Source: a virus
IMG/VR virus record: IMGVR_UViG_3300046466_000334
Location: 1-20,107 of that record
Reading direction: 5' to 3' (one strand)
DNA: 20,107 nucleotides
Shown: one piece after another, positions 13,961 through 20,107 of the stretch
How positions within the stretch are numbered: position 1 is the first letter of the stretch
Layout: each line of letters starts with the position of its first letter
Made by a program: the position numbers and the translations under genes
The notes under the pieces: model-generated
Databases searched by the model: none
Seen by the model: the letters and a program-made list of their open reading frames with translations, nothing else
Told to the model about the DNA's origin: nothing

Positions 13961-15189
13961 ATTATAAAGCCTTTCGCCTCATTTGTCAATGGTTTTTCTT
14001 GATTTATTTTGGTTACCAAGTCATCGAATACGTTCAAAATATAATCTGTTTCGACTTTCTTAGTTTCATAAAAACTACAAAATTTAATTGTAGTTGTCGA
14101 GTATTGCCAAATACCGCAGTTATTTAGGAATGCTCGAATTTCGTTTAGTGTCTTTACGTCTCTACCTTTGTCCATTTTACAATTTAAGAAACTGTTTTTA
14201 TATGATACATCAAAAGTTTCTACCTGTTCAAGTATCTCTGCAAGTTGCACCAAAAATTTTGTAACTTGATTTGTTACGTTAAACATCAATTTATTTTTAT
14301 CACAGTATTCAAGTGCGGCCACTACCGCAGTTGCTCCTACAGGATCTTGGCTACGTGAGTTACCAACTGCTATAGGCAATGCCCAACCTGTGTCTGTTGG
14401 CTTTGAAATCTTATCATACATCTCTTTTGAAAGGCAAGTGATTGCAAAAGAACTAAATCCACCTGCAAGTGCTTTACCAAAACAAGCAATGTCAGGTTGT
14501 AGATTACGTTCCATGCTATGTGCGAAACTACCAAATCTATACATACCTGTAAATATTTCGTCAGCAATAATTTTATAATCGTATTTGAATTTACCTTGTT
14601 TAATTTTCTTAATAAGTTCATCGGACATTTCACTAACACCGTTAAACCAACTTACAGTATCACACAATACGGCACAAATGTTTCCTTGGTGTTTTTCTAA
14701 TACAGTTGTAAAGTCATCATCATAAAAGTCTACATACTCTACATCAGGAAGGTGTGTACTCCAACCTCTGTAATCACTCATTGCCCAACCACTTAAACTT
14801 CCGCTATGGAAACTTCCTTTACGTACAAGTACTTTGTTTTTCTTTTTATTGTTGTAGTATTGGAAACAAAACTTTAGTGCATTGTCTGTTGCATCACTTC
14901 CGCTATGTGCTGGAATGAATGCAAAATAATCTGGAAGTTTCTTTTGTAATATATCTTCTAACTTTGTCCATATCTCAGGTTTAGCATTCCAATCGTTGCT
15001 TGGCCAAACTCTATGTGCATGAGAAATATGATATTGTATGTATTCGTTGTTAAAGCCTAATACGTTGCAACCTTTACCTGCACTAATGTCATAGTAGTTC
15101 TTTCCTTCCGAATCAATAAACCTTCCGTTAAAACTCGTAACAGTAGGCATTGTGTCAGTTGGATCGCAAAAACTATGCAGTAGTTTCAT
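13957..15189 (-). CDS. class-III PLP-dependent aminotransferase (410 aa)
   Basis: The fold-type-I aminotransferase layout is clear: HSGSDATDNALKF (95-107) binds the cofactor phosphate. FHSG (127-130) corresponds to the aromatic-His stacking element, IIADEIFTG (207-215) carries Asp210 to the pyridine nitrogen, and CFGKALAGG (236-244) holds the Schiff-base Lys239. These match class III (ornithine, 4-aminobutyrate, glutamate-1-semialdehyde and omega-aminotransferases). Which amine and carbonyl are used is unknown. All catalytic residues are intact, and the length (410) is near normal. ATG at 15189 follows CGGAGGAC. The start directly follows an in-frame stop of the upstream gene's extension, and the end overlaps the QueD-like gene by 4 bases, so it is co-translated with deazaguanine enzymes. 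Confidence 0.92.
   Translation of the reverse strand: MKLLHSFCDPTDTMPTVTSFNGRFIDSEGKNYYDISAGKGCNVLGFNNEYIQYHISHAHRVWPSNDWNAKPEIWTKLEDILQKKLPDYFAFIPAHSGSDATDNALKFCFQYYNNKKKNKVLVRKGSFHSGSLSGWAMSDYRGWSTHLPDVEYVDFYDDDFTTVLEKHQGNICAVLCDTVSWFNGVSEMSDELIKKIKQGKFKYDYKIIADEIFTGMYRFGSFAHSMERNLQPDIACFGKALAGGFSSFAITCLSKEMYDKISKPTDTGWALPIAVGNSRSQDPVGATAVVAALEYCDKNKLMFNVTNQVTKFLVQLAEILEQVETFDVSYKNSFLNCKMDKGRDVKTLNEIRAFLNNCGIWQYSTTTIKFCSFYETKKVETDYILNVFDDLVTKINQEKPLTNEAKGFII
13961..13989 (-). promoter_or_regulatory. perfect consensus promoter at the start of the queD-like gene
   Basis: TTGACA (13989-13984), 17-bp spacer, TATAAT (13966-13961): 12 of 12 hexamer bases match. It lies wholly inside the last codons of the aminotransferase gene and directly before ATG 13960. 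Transcription would begin near 13954, exactly where the second in-frame ATG of the queD-like gene sits, which implies a leaderless message or, for the longer start, none from this promoter. It would also drive the downstream 77-aa gene and the transporter. Confidence 0.9.
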
Positions 15190-15264
15190 TTAGTCCTCCG
15201 AGGGGCTATCGTCGCCGTACTTTGACCAATCTGTAAATTTATCCCATTGTAGTAACGGGTGAAC
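15190..15264 (-). other. 24-codon in-frame extension after the stop of the 143-aa gene
   Basis: Immediately after the TAA at 15267-15265 the same frame stays open for 24 codons and ends with TAA at 15192-15190, touching the ATG of the aminotransferase gene. The encoded segment includes KFTDWSKYGDD, an ordinary-looking protein sequence, and there is no start codon (ATG, GTG or TTG) at its head. The zero-gap junction with the next gene is the usual one in this genome, so this was probably the original 3' end of the gene. It may be reached by readthrough, or be a decayed tail. Confidence 0.6.
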
Positions 15265-15696
15265 TTAATGTACCCATACACCTGGATTAGAATGATCAAA
15301 ATCAGCATCGTCAATCTTAATACAAGCATTGTAGTTAAGTTGTTTTACGTATGGCAGTTTAACACTAATCATACTAATAAAATTATGTCTTTCATTGTAA
15401 CCTGTTTCAAGTACCCAGTCATGATACTTTGCATCATAATCAAGTGTTACAAGATATTTTTTATCAAGCAAACCAAATACAAGATCGTCCCAACTTTCTT
15501 TAGGAACAAAACTATGATTAGCACCTAAGTAAATATGATCTACTACGTGTTTCTTTGCTTGTGCTAATACATCTTCTAATGGTTGACAACCTGTAACAAA
15601 CAATGTGTCCATACCTTCAGCAGGAGTTTTTTCAACTTCATAACCTGTAAAGTAGATTACATCATCTTTTACGCCATCTGCATATTGTCTTTCCAT
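15265..15696 (-). CDS. conserved phage protein next to the DpdA-like gene (143 aa)
   Basis: A soluble alpha/beta protein of unknown function. Visible blocks are DDVIYFTGYEVEKTPAEGMD (early), TLFVTGCQPLEDVL, HIYLGANHSF and KIDDADFDHSNPGVW just before the stop. From memory, similar proteins occur in T4-like marine phages; no function is known to me. I chose ATG at 15696, with AGAGGAA upstream and one base after the previous stop; an upstream TTG at 15723 lies within the DpdA-like gene and is not supported. It sits between the DpdA-like gene and the aminotransferase gene. The frame continues beyond its stop (see 15190-15264), so the natural C-terminus may be 24 residues longer. Confidence 0.75.
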   Translation of the reverse strand: MERQYADGVKDDVIYFTGYEVEKTPAEGMDTLFVTGCQPLEDVLAQAKKHVVDHIYLGANHSFVPKESWDDLVFGLLDKKYLVTLDYDAKYHDWVLETGYNERHNFISMISVKLPYVKQLNYNACIKIDDADFDHSNPGVWVH

Positions 15697-15697
15697 A

Positions 15698-17158
15698 TTA
15701 TTCCTCTGTAAATAAATTGCCAAACTGTGTTTGTGCGTTTACTGTTTTCTTTCCTGTTGCGCCACGTGTTCCAATAATTGACATCCAGAACTTACTATAA
15801 TGTTCAATTACTGCGTTCGCTTCATCTCTGCTGTCTGTTGCAAATATTGCCTCCACAACATCTCTAAAAAATAACCTGTCGAACCGTTCCTCCACAAGCA
15901 TGTTCGGAATGACTCCATTGTCGTATTGTCTATTTGCTTCTTGTACTGCATTAATATGACTCCATACATTATGACCCATCTGGATCGCATATGAAAAACT
16001 ATCCCAAGATGTTTTTCCTTCTTTGCCTATTTTGTTCAAGTCACCTTGTGCATACTTACAAATGTCTTGTGCAGTTAGTCCTGTTGTAATAGGCGAATCT
16101 TTAAAACTTGTATGCTTACCTTCTCTAACAAATGCTTGACTGAATGGCGTTGTATCAGTTGCTAATCCTTTATCATCAATGCTTGGCACCATTCTGTAAA
16201 CCCATTTCTTACGATCTAATGTTTCAAGTTCGCAATAAATTTGTCCATTAGCAGTTGCTAAGAACGGACTTGCACAATCAAACGTAATCATAAAGTTTGG
16301 ATTATGATACTTACGTACTGCTCTTTGTATATCTGTAAGTAGTGTTGCCCACTCTAATTTACTTGTACCTAAGAAGTGCATTACATCATGTACGCCTTTC
16401 TCAAGTAGTCCATCAAATCTAAGTGCAACAAGTCTTTTAAGAACAAGATGAATATCACACATATTCTGACCACCCATACTCCAACCATTAAAGTGTGTGC
16501 CTGGATACTTAACTGGATCACAATAGTCTTTCATTTGCTGATACCAATCTTCTGCGTCAGCATGATTTTCACCTTGTAATACATTTAAGAATTTACAAGC
16601 ACCACTTCTATGTTTCATAAAGTAGTCATTGTTAATACGTGTAGCATTAACGGCATCTTGATAATTGTCAATTCCAGTTGCTTTAGCACCTTCGGGAGAC
16701 CGTGCTACCCAAGCCGGAATATCAAGTATCATTCCATAGTCCATATATGCGTCCATCCATCTAAGAACTTGTTCACGTTTCTTTTGTGCTTTAGGACAAT
16801 TAGGATTCTTCCAATCGCCTTCCCACACACCTTTACCTATCTGGAAACCACCACTGTCACCTAACAACCAAGAAGTGTTACGATCTCTATCTCGTACCAT
16901 ATCTTCTTTGGGTGCGTCCTTGTTAATATCAAGTTCGGCGTGACCTGCGGAATACAAACTCCATTGATACTCAAACAACGACTTACTCGGATTAAGCCAG
17001 TTCATGCTCTCAACACCATTTGTAAAGTGTTTAGGTATACGATTATATTCTACGTACTCCTCACGTCTTTGCTTACCTACAAAGGTTGCAAAGAAGCCAC
17101 TCAGTGCTGGCAAGAAAGTTGCGTAATCTTTTTGTGCAGTTGTTAAGTTAGTATTCAA
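15698..17158 (-). CDS. dpdA: DpdA/TGT-like 7-deazaguanine transglycosylase (486 aa)
   Basis: A TIM-barrel protein of the tRNA-guanine transglycosylase superfamily. GDSGGFQIGKG (100-110) supplies the general-base/substrate Asp101. VLQGENHADAEDW (193-205) corresponds to the VQGG loop, and GWSMGGQ (225-231) to the second glycine loop. HFLGTSKLEWATLL (261-274) matches the MGVGxPEDL block, and ITFDCASPF (291-299) carries the nucleophile Asp294 (TGT FDCxxPTR). The zinc site of tRNA-type TGT is not evident. Phage proteins of this type (DpdA) exchange guanine in DNA for a 7-deazaguanine base. The genes around it argue for that over tRNA queuosine. The start is TTG at 17158, directly after the previous stop; no ATG is present for 50 codons. 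Confidence 0.85.
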   Translation of the reverse strand: MNTNLTTAQKDYATFLPALSGFFATFVGKQRREEYVEYNRIPKHFTNGVESMNWLNPSKSLFEYQWSLYSAGHAELDINKDAPKEDMVRDRDRNTSWLLGDSGGFQIGKGVWEGDWKNPNCPKAQKKREQVLRWMDAYMDYGMILDIPAWVARSPEGAKATGIDNYQDAVNATRINNDYFMKHRSGACKFLNVLQGENHADAEDWYQQMKDYCDPVKYPGTHFNGWSMGGQNMCDIHLVLKRLVALRFDGLLEKGVHDVMHFLGTSKLEWATLLTDIQRAVRKYHNPNFMITFDCASPFLATANGQIYCELETLDRKKWVYRMVPSIDDKGLATDTTPFSQAFVREGKHTSFKDSPITTGLTAQDICKYAQGDLNKIGKEGKTSWDSFSYAIQMGHNVWSHINAVQEANRQYDNGVIPNMLVEERFDRLFFRDVVEAIFATDSRDEANAVIEHYSKFWMSIIGTRGATGKKTVNAQTQFGNLFTEE

Positions 17159-17356
17159 TTAAATGTCCGTCCTTACAATATGTTTTCTAAGGGCTCTAAC
17201 AAGTTCTTCGATCTTGTCTACTACAGATATCATATCTTTGTCTGTAATATACTTTTGTTTCTCTCTCAACTTGTCATACTCCTTAAGTGGTATGGTTACT
17301 GTGCTACCTTCATTTTCAAACGATCTATCGTCATCTCTTTCATCAACACTTGTCAT
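17159..17356 (-). CDS. small charged coiled protein (65 aa)
   Basis: An acidic N-terminus (SVDERDDDRSFENEG) followed by a beta-like TVTIPLKEYDKL and a long helix (IISVVDKIEELVRALRK pattern at 43-58) with coiled-coil character. It is of unknown function; its proximity to the clamp gene, 7 nt downstream of it, suggests a partner role but nothing more. ATG at 17356 follows AAGGAC. The DpdA-like gene starts directly after its stop. Confidence 0.7.
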   Translation of the reverse strand: MTSVDERDDDRSFENEGSTVTIPLKEYDKLREKQKYITDKDMISVVDKIEELVRALRKHIVRTDI

Positions 17357-17363
17357 AAAGTCC

Positions 17364-18092
17364 TTATTTTGTTTGAGCTGGAAGAATATAATTATATTCT
17401 GCTAATCCAGAATCAACGGTTAATTGCATTGCACCTTGATCTGAAATACTCATTGTTACTTTGCCGTCCAAGTTCAAGATTGCTTGTACTTGTGCTACAG
17501 GCCATGCCCATGCATGTTTCAAACTACCTGTTACATCTGTTTGGAATACAAACGAACCTGCGTGTTGTGAAGCATCACCGAAACTAAACACAAGGTTAGT
17601 ACCTTCTGTTCTTACTGTAAATACAGTTTCTTCTGCGTGTGCCATGCTCTGAAACTTCATTCTTTGAATTGAAGCCATGCTTGGTTCTACAACAACGTCC
17701 CACGATGCACCTTTAAACTTTACAGTTTTAAGTTTCTCATCAATGATTTGTTTATTCATAAACCTATAATCATTTTCAAAGTCACCTGCTTCGTTCTCAA
17801 AGTGAATATGAGTTGGAACAGTTTCACCATTGCGTTCTGCTTGTTCAACACTAACTTTTGCGTTAGTTTGATACTCAGGACACTTAAGGTGTAATGCTAA
17901 TTTGTCTAAGTTAGGCATACCAAATGTACCAGCAAATTCTGCCACTGGGTTTTTAGTCTGCGAACTTAAAATTACAGATCTATCTTCTGCCATCGATTCA
18001 ATAGTAGTATCTGCTTCGCTCGTTACTTTTACAATGTTAAGAAATCCTAACGAATGTGTATGAGCAACGATATCTTGTAAAATGTCTTTCAT
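17364..18092 (-). CDS. 45: DNA sliding clamp, T4 gp45-like (242 aa)
   Basis: The replication processivity clamp of the T4 type, which forms a trimeric ring with the phage polymerase and also supports late transcription in T4. The call rests on the two-domain beta/alpha layout: FGMPNLDKLALHL (57-69) is the first-domain helix-strand region. The C-terminal VTMSISDQGAMQLTVDSGL then EYNYILPAQ shows the strand-turn-strand end and the I-L-P-A pattern found at the end of clamp proteins. Length fits the family (220-245). ATG at 18092 has AGGAG about 10 nt upstream and its own perfect promoter, giving a short leader of about 20 nt. The clamp-fold reading is my own and would be settled by a profile search. 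Confidence 0.75.
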   Translation of the reverse strand: MKDILQDIVAHTHSLGFLNIVKVTSEADTTIESMAEDRSVILSSQTKNPVAEFAGTFGMPNLDKLALHLKCPEYQTNAKVSVEQAERNGETVPTHIHFENEAGDFENDYRFMNKQIIDEKLKTVKFKGASWDVVVEPSMASIQRMKFQSMAHAEETVFTVRTEGTNLVFSFGDASQHAGSFVFQTDVTGSLKHAWAWPVAQVQAILNLDGKVTMSISDQGAMQLTVDSGLAEYNYILPAQTK

Positions 18093-18116
18093 GTTTTTTA
18101 GTCTCCTATTTTAACT

Positions 18117-18145
18117 ATTATACTTACAAAATTATGATTTGTCAA
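18117..18145 (-). promoter_or_regulatory. perfect consensus sigma70 promoter for the sliding clamp
   Basis: TTGACA (18145-18140), 17-bp spacer, TATAAT (18122-18117), all 12 bases consensus. The -35 element uses the last codons of the SDR gene. Transcription should start near 18110, about 18 nt before the clamp ATG. It gives the clamp, the 65-aa gene, and the DpdA-like gene beyond a strong early promoter. Confidence 0.95.
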
Positions 18146-18869
18146 GTGCTTTTTCCTGGCTGACGAATTCTAATGCATCAATTTTTGATTTCCAACCAAT
18201 TGATGATAAATGACTAATGTCTGCGACATTGTCTTTACGTTCATGCTCGTCACCGTTTCTTTCTTCATAATTTTCTAAGCCTACTGCTTTGCAGTAATCC
18301 GATAAAGGTCTTGACGTACCCGTTCCTACATCAATTACTCCTGTTAAATCACTTTCTAACAATTGAGTAACTGCTCTACACACATCAGATATATGTATAA
18401 AATCTCTTTTATGATCTACATTAATAAATGTAACTTCATTGTTTAATAATTTTGGTACAAACATATAGTCTCTACCTGCTCCACCAATTACAGTTGTAAA
18501 TCTCATACCTAAACTATCTTCAGGTGCAATACGTTCTACAACATATTTTGACATTGCATATGGATTTCTTTGTGGCTCTTTTGCAGTGCTTGAACTTGCA
18601 TATAAGATCCTTGCATTTGGAAATGCTTTAAACAATCTATTTGATGCAACAACATTATTATCAAAATATTCTTGCGGAACTTCAAGGCTTTTTCTTACAC
18701 CACTCATTGCCGCTAAATGAACTACTGCATCTACTTGATAATTTAACTCACAGTCAAGTAAGTCATTGCCAGACTTAATGTCAATTGGTATTACGGTATG
18801 CATACCTGCCCAATACTTCTTAAGTACTGAACCTATCATTCCGTCACTACCTGTTAGTAATATTCTCAT
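18132..18869 (-). CDS. short NAD-dependent epimerase/dehydratase (245 aa)
   Basis: An extended-SDR protein. The Rossmann GxxGxxG is GSDGMIG (7-13). HLAAMSG (51-57) is the family's second strand end, and the catalytic pair is Tyr104-Lys108 in NPYAMSK, with Ser92-Ser94 in ASSST supplying the hydroxyl. KRDFIHISD (about 155-163) and VIDVGTG follow as in UDP-sugar epimerases. At 245 residues it is shorter than typical members (about 310), mainly in the C-terminal substrate domain, so the sugar specificity is uncertain. Such genes are common in marine T4-like phages, where they may alter host surface sugars. ATG at 18869 overlaps the previous stop by one base. Confidence 0.88.
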   Translation of the reverse strand: MRILLTGSDGMIGSVLKKYWAGMHTVIPIDIKSGNDLLDCELNYQVDAVVHLAAMSGVRKSLEVPQEYFDNNVVASNRLFKAFPNARILYASSSTAKEPQRNPYAMSKYVVERIAPEDSLGMRFTTVIGGAGRDYMFVPKLLNNEVTFINVDHKRDFIHISDVCRAVTQLLESDLTGVIDVGTGTSRPLSDYCKAVGLENYEERNGDEHERKDNVADISHLSSIGWKSKIDALEFVSQEKALDKS

Positions 18870-19267
18870 TATGTTATTTCCTCCTCGATGTATCTTTTTA
18901 ATTCATGGTCTTGTACATCGTTTGGTATATTATTTTTATAAAAGATCTGATAACTATCCGAACCATACTTGCCTACGCCATATAGTTTAGTAGCATCTTC
19001 TCCGTCCCAATTTAAAAAGTCTTTTGACATTTGTCTAATTGTGTTTTCACGTCTATTATAAAAGCCTAAACTCTTAATAACTTCTATTACAGTTTTCCTA
19101 TCGCTTTTTAAATACTTTTGTGGAGTAGGCCATTTGTCAAAGAACTCTGGTAATACTCTTTTAACCTGTACCCTACCTGTTTGATTCAAACAAATAACAC
19201 CTACAAAGTGTTGCCATAAGTTAGCAACCTGTTGTTGTACCATTAAATCAGGATCCATTATTTTCAT
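18869..19267 (-). CDS. MBD4-like HhH-GPD DNA glycosylase (132 aa)
   Basis: The sequence has the core of the helix-hairpin-helix GPD glycosylases. WQHFVGVICLNQT (18-30) matches the opening helix of MBD4 (IATIFLNRT-type). GFYNRRENTI (68-77) matches GLYDLRAKTI, and KLYGVGKYGSDSYQIF (94-109) matches the HhH plus catalytic Asp of MBD4 (HGIGKYGNDSYRIF), here Asp104. The Cys cluster of endonuclease III is absent, as in MBD4. MBD4 removes T or U from G mismatches; other relatives excise damaged bases. In a phage with altered guanine the substrate could be different. ATG at 19267 lies directly after the upstream stop. The residue matches are recalled from the human protein and were not aligned by program. 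Confidence 0.82.
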   Translation of the reverse strand: MKIMDPDLMVQQQVANLWQHFVGVICLNQTGRVQVKRVLPEFFDKWPTPQKYLKSDRKTVIEVIKSLGFYNRRENTIRQMSKDFLNWDGEDATKLYGVGKYGSDSYQIFYKNNIPNDVQDHELKRYIEEEIT

Positions 19268-19960
19268 TTATTCTTCCTCATAAAAAAATACATCATAACC
19301 TTTGCCACGTGTGTCGCCACCGCCGTTATCAAGTTCATGTTCTCCATATGTTACACGTTCTAATATTTCTTCGTCATTGGGCATTGTGCTTGAATAAAAC
19401 TTAAACTTATTAATATCAAACTTTTCGCCTCTCAAATGTAACATACCATCATAGAACGTACCTTTCTCATGACTAATCATTTGTGCATAATGTCCTTTAG
19501 GAATACTATATCCTTTGTCATCAATATCATGTTCGCAAGTTACATTTTCAAAGAAATCGTAAAACTCTCCGTCATAGTGTTCTTTTATAGTTTGTGCAGA
19601 ATAACCTTCGCCTGATACTTCTTCAATCATTAATTTACAATTACCAATGCTACCACCATACCAATGACTTTGTTCATTAGGTGGTTCATGCCATTCACTA
19701 TGCCCTTCACTATCTTGATCCCAAAGAAAGTCTGCTTCTTGAGGCATATCATGTTGCTGTCTAAATTCTTCAGCACCACTCATATATTCTGAGGCATAGA
19801 TATCGTTTTCATTCTCATTTGCTTTCCACCAATCATGACACTTTTTTGTTATAGGACACCATGACATTTCTGCACCATATCCATAAAGCGATACACGAAA
19901 GTACCTGTCAGGATTTTTAATATTCTCAATAAGTTCTTGTTTTTCTTCTGTAGTAGCCAT
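19268..19960 (-). CDS. acidic conserved protein of unknown function (230 aa)
   Basis: A strongly acidic protein (about a quarter Asp/Glu) that starts helical, then has RYFRVSLYGYGAEMSWCPI near residue 19, and carries many Trp, His and Cys residues (WHEPPNEQSHWYGG, VTCEHDIDD). Late in the protein GGGDTRGKGYDVFFYEE closes the C-terminus. No catalytic pattern is clear. Acidic, Trp/Tyr-rich phage proteins include DNA mimics, but the net charge alone does not prove this. ATG at 19960 overlaps the exonuclease stop by one base; its stop touches the ATG of the glycosylase gene. Confidence 0.75.
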   Translation of the reverse strand: MATTEEKQELIENIKNPDRYFRVSLYGYGAEMSWCPITKKCHDWWKANENENDIYASEYMSGAEEFRQQHDMPQEADFLWDQDSEGHSEWHEPPNEQSHWYGGSIGNCKLMIEEVSGEGYSAQTIKEHYDGEFYDFFENVTCEHDIDDKGYSIPKGHYAQMISHEKGTFYDGMLHLRGEKFDINKFKFYSSTMPNDEEILERVTYGEHELDNGGGDTRGKGYDVFFYEEE

Positions 19961-20107
19961 TACCTTGCTTTCGTAATATTAAAATGCTTGTAAGTTTGTT
20001 GTACACACTTTGCTTGATAATAACAGTCAGCAAGTGCATTGTGCAATTCTTCTTGTATTGCTTTACGTGGATCACTTGGCATAAGTGCAAACAATGTTCT
20101 GCTATCT
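19960..20107 (-). CDS. dexA: C-terminus of a DexA-type 3'-5' exonuclease (5' end outside window)
   Basis: Only the last 48 or so codons are present, ending with TAA at 19962-19960. The key motif is EELHNALADCYYQAKCV, the HxAxxD element of DEDDh exonucleases (Exo III), with catalytic His and Asp. It is followed by a short tail. T4 DexA is the phage counterpart with this kind of motif and similar small size, and it occurs in marine relatives. Because the N-terminal D-x-E and Exo II motifs are off the window, an RNase T-like or DNA polymerase proofreading-type origin cannot be excluded. Confidence 0.7.
   Translation of the reverse strand, partial: DSRTLFALMPSDPRKAIQEELHNALADCYYQAKCVQQTYKHFNITKAR

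Noticed and set aside
15286-15314. TTGACG-N17-TCTAAT inside the 143-aa gene, pointing toward the aminotransferase
   Set aside because: Correct spacing but the key A of the -10 is lost, the site is fully within codons, and all other promoters here are at or near perfect consensus.
1-20107. tRNA genes, CRISPR arrays, insertion sequences or attachment sites
   Set aside because: No cloverleaf, repeat-spacer pattern, transposase or flanking direct repeats were found by eye on either strand.

Overview
The window looks like part of a low-GC, T4-like marine myovirus genome. Every gene lies on the minus strand, packed with 0-1 nt gaps or short TAATG/ATGA overlaps. The recognisable set fits the cyanophage/pelagiphage side of the T4 superfamily: a gp45-type sliding clamp, an Rnh-like FEN nuclease, the C-terminus of a DexA-type exonuclease, a MoxR-like AAA+ ATPase, several 2OG-Fe(II) oxygenases, and many small proteins of a kind common in T4-like marine phages. 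No photosynthesis, tRNA, CRISPR or insertion-sequence feature was seen, so the host (a cyanobacterium, SAR11 or another marine bacterium) cannot be fixed from this window.

Layout in transcription order (high to low coordinate). 20107-17159: DexA C-terminus, an acidic unknown protein, an MBD4-like HhH-GPD DNA glycosylase, a short SDR epimerase, the sliding clamp with its own promoter, and a small coiled protein. 17158-12671: a DpdA/TGT-like transglycosylase, an unknown protein whose frame continues past a stop codon, a class-III aminotransferase, a QueD-like enzyme with a promoter at its start, a small basic protein, and a YhhQ-type transporter. 12660-8222: a GT-B glycosyltransferase, small unknowns, a cupin, a prolyl-hydroxylase-like oxygenase, a phosphoribosyltransferase, a HIT protein, an SGNH-like protein and a small helical protein. 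8126-3840: FolE (own promoter), QueE, a membrane protein, an unknown protein, a 40-residue membrane protein not previously delimited, a second oxygenase, and the FEN nuclease (own promoter). 3849-1: a ParB-like protein, unknowns, a third oxygenase, a short unit (97-aa protein, SNase-type nuclease, 131-aa protein) behind a possible late promoter, then MoxR with its own promoter.

The main theme is 7-deazaguanine chemistry. FolE, QueD-like and QueE would carry GTP to 7-carboxy-7-deazaguanine (CDG), YhhQ could import precursors, and the DpdA-like protein could insert the base into DNA. No QueC is present here. The QueD-like protein lacks the usual catalytic Cys, the QueE-like protein has a displaced third cluster Cys, and a class-III aminotransferase overlaps the queD-like gene by four bases. 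Together these suggest a variant DNA-modification pathway whose end product cannot be deduced from the window.

Transcription control is unusually legible. Five sigma70-type promoters all have exactly 17-bp spacers, and four match the consensus hexamers perfectly. One lies so close to the queD-like gene that its transcript should begin at an ATG.
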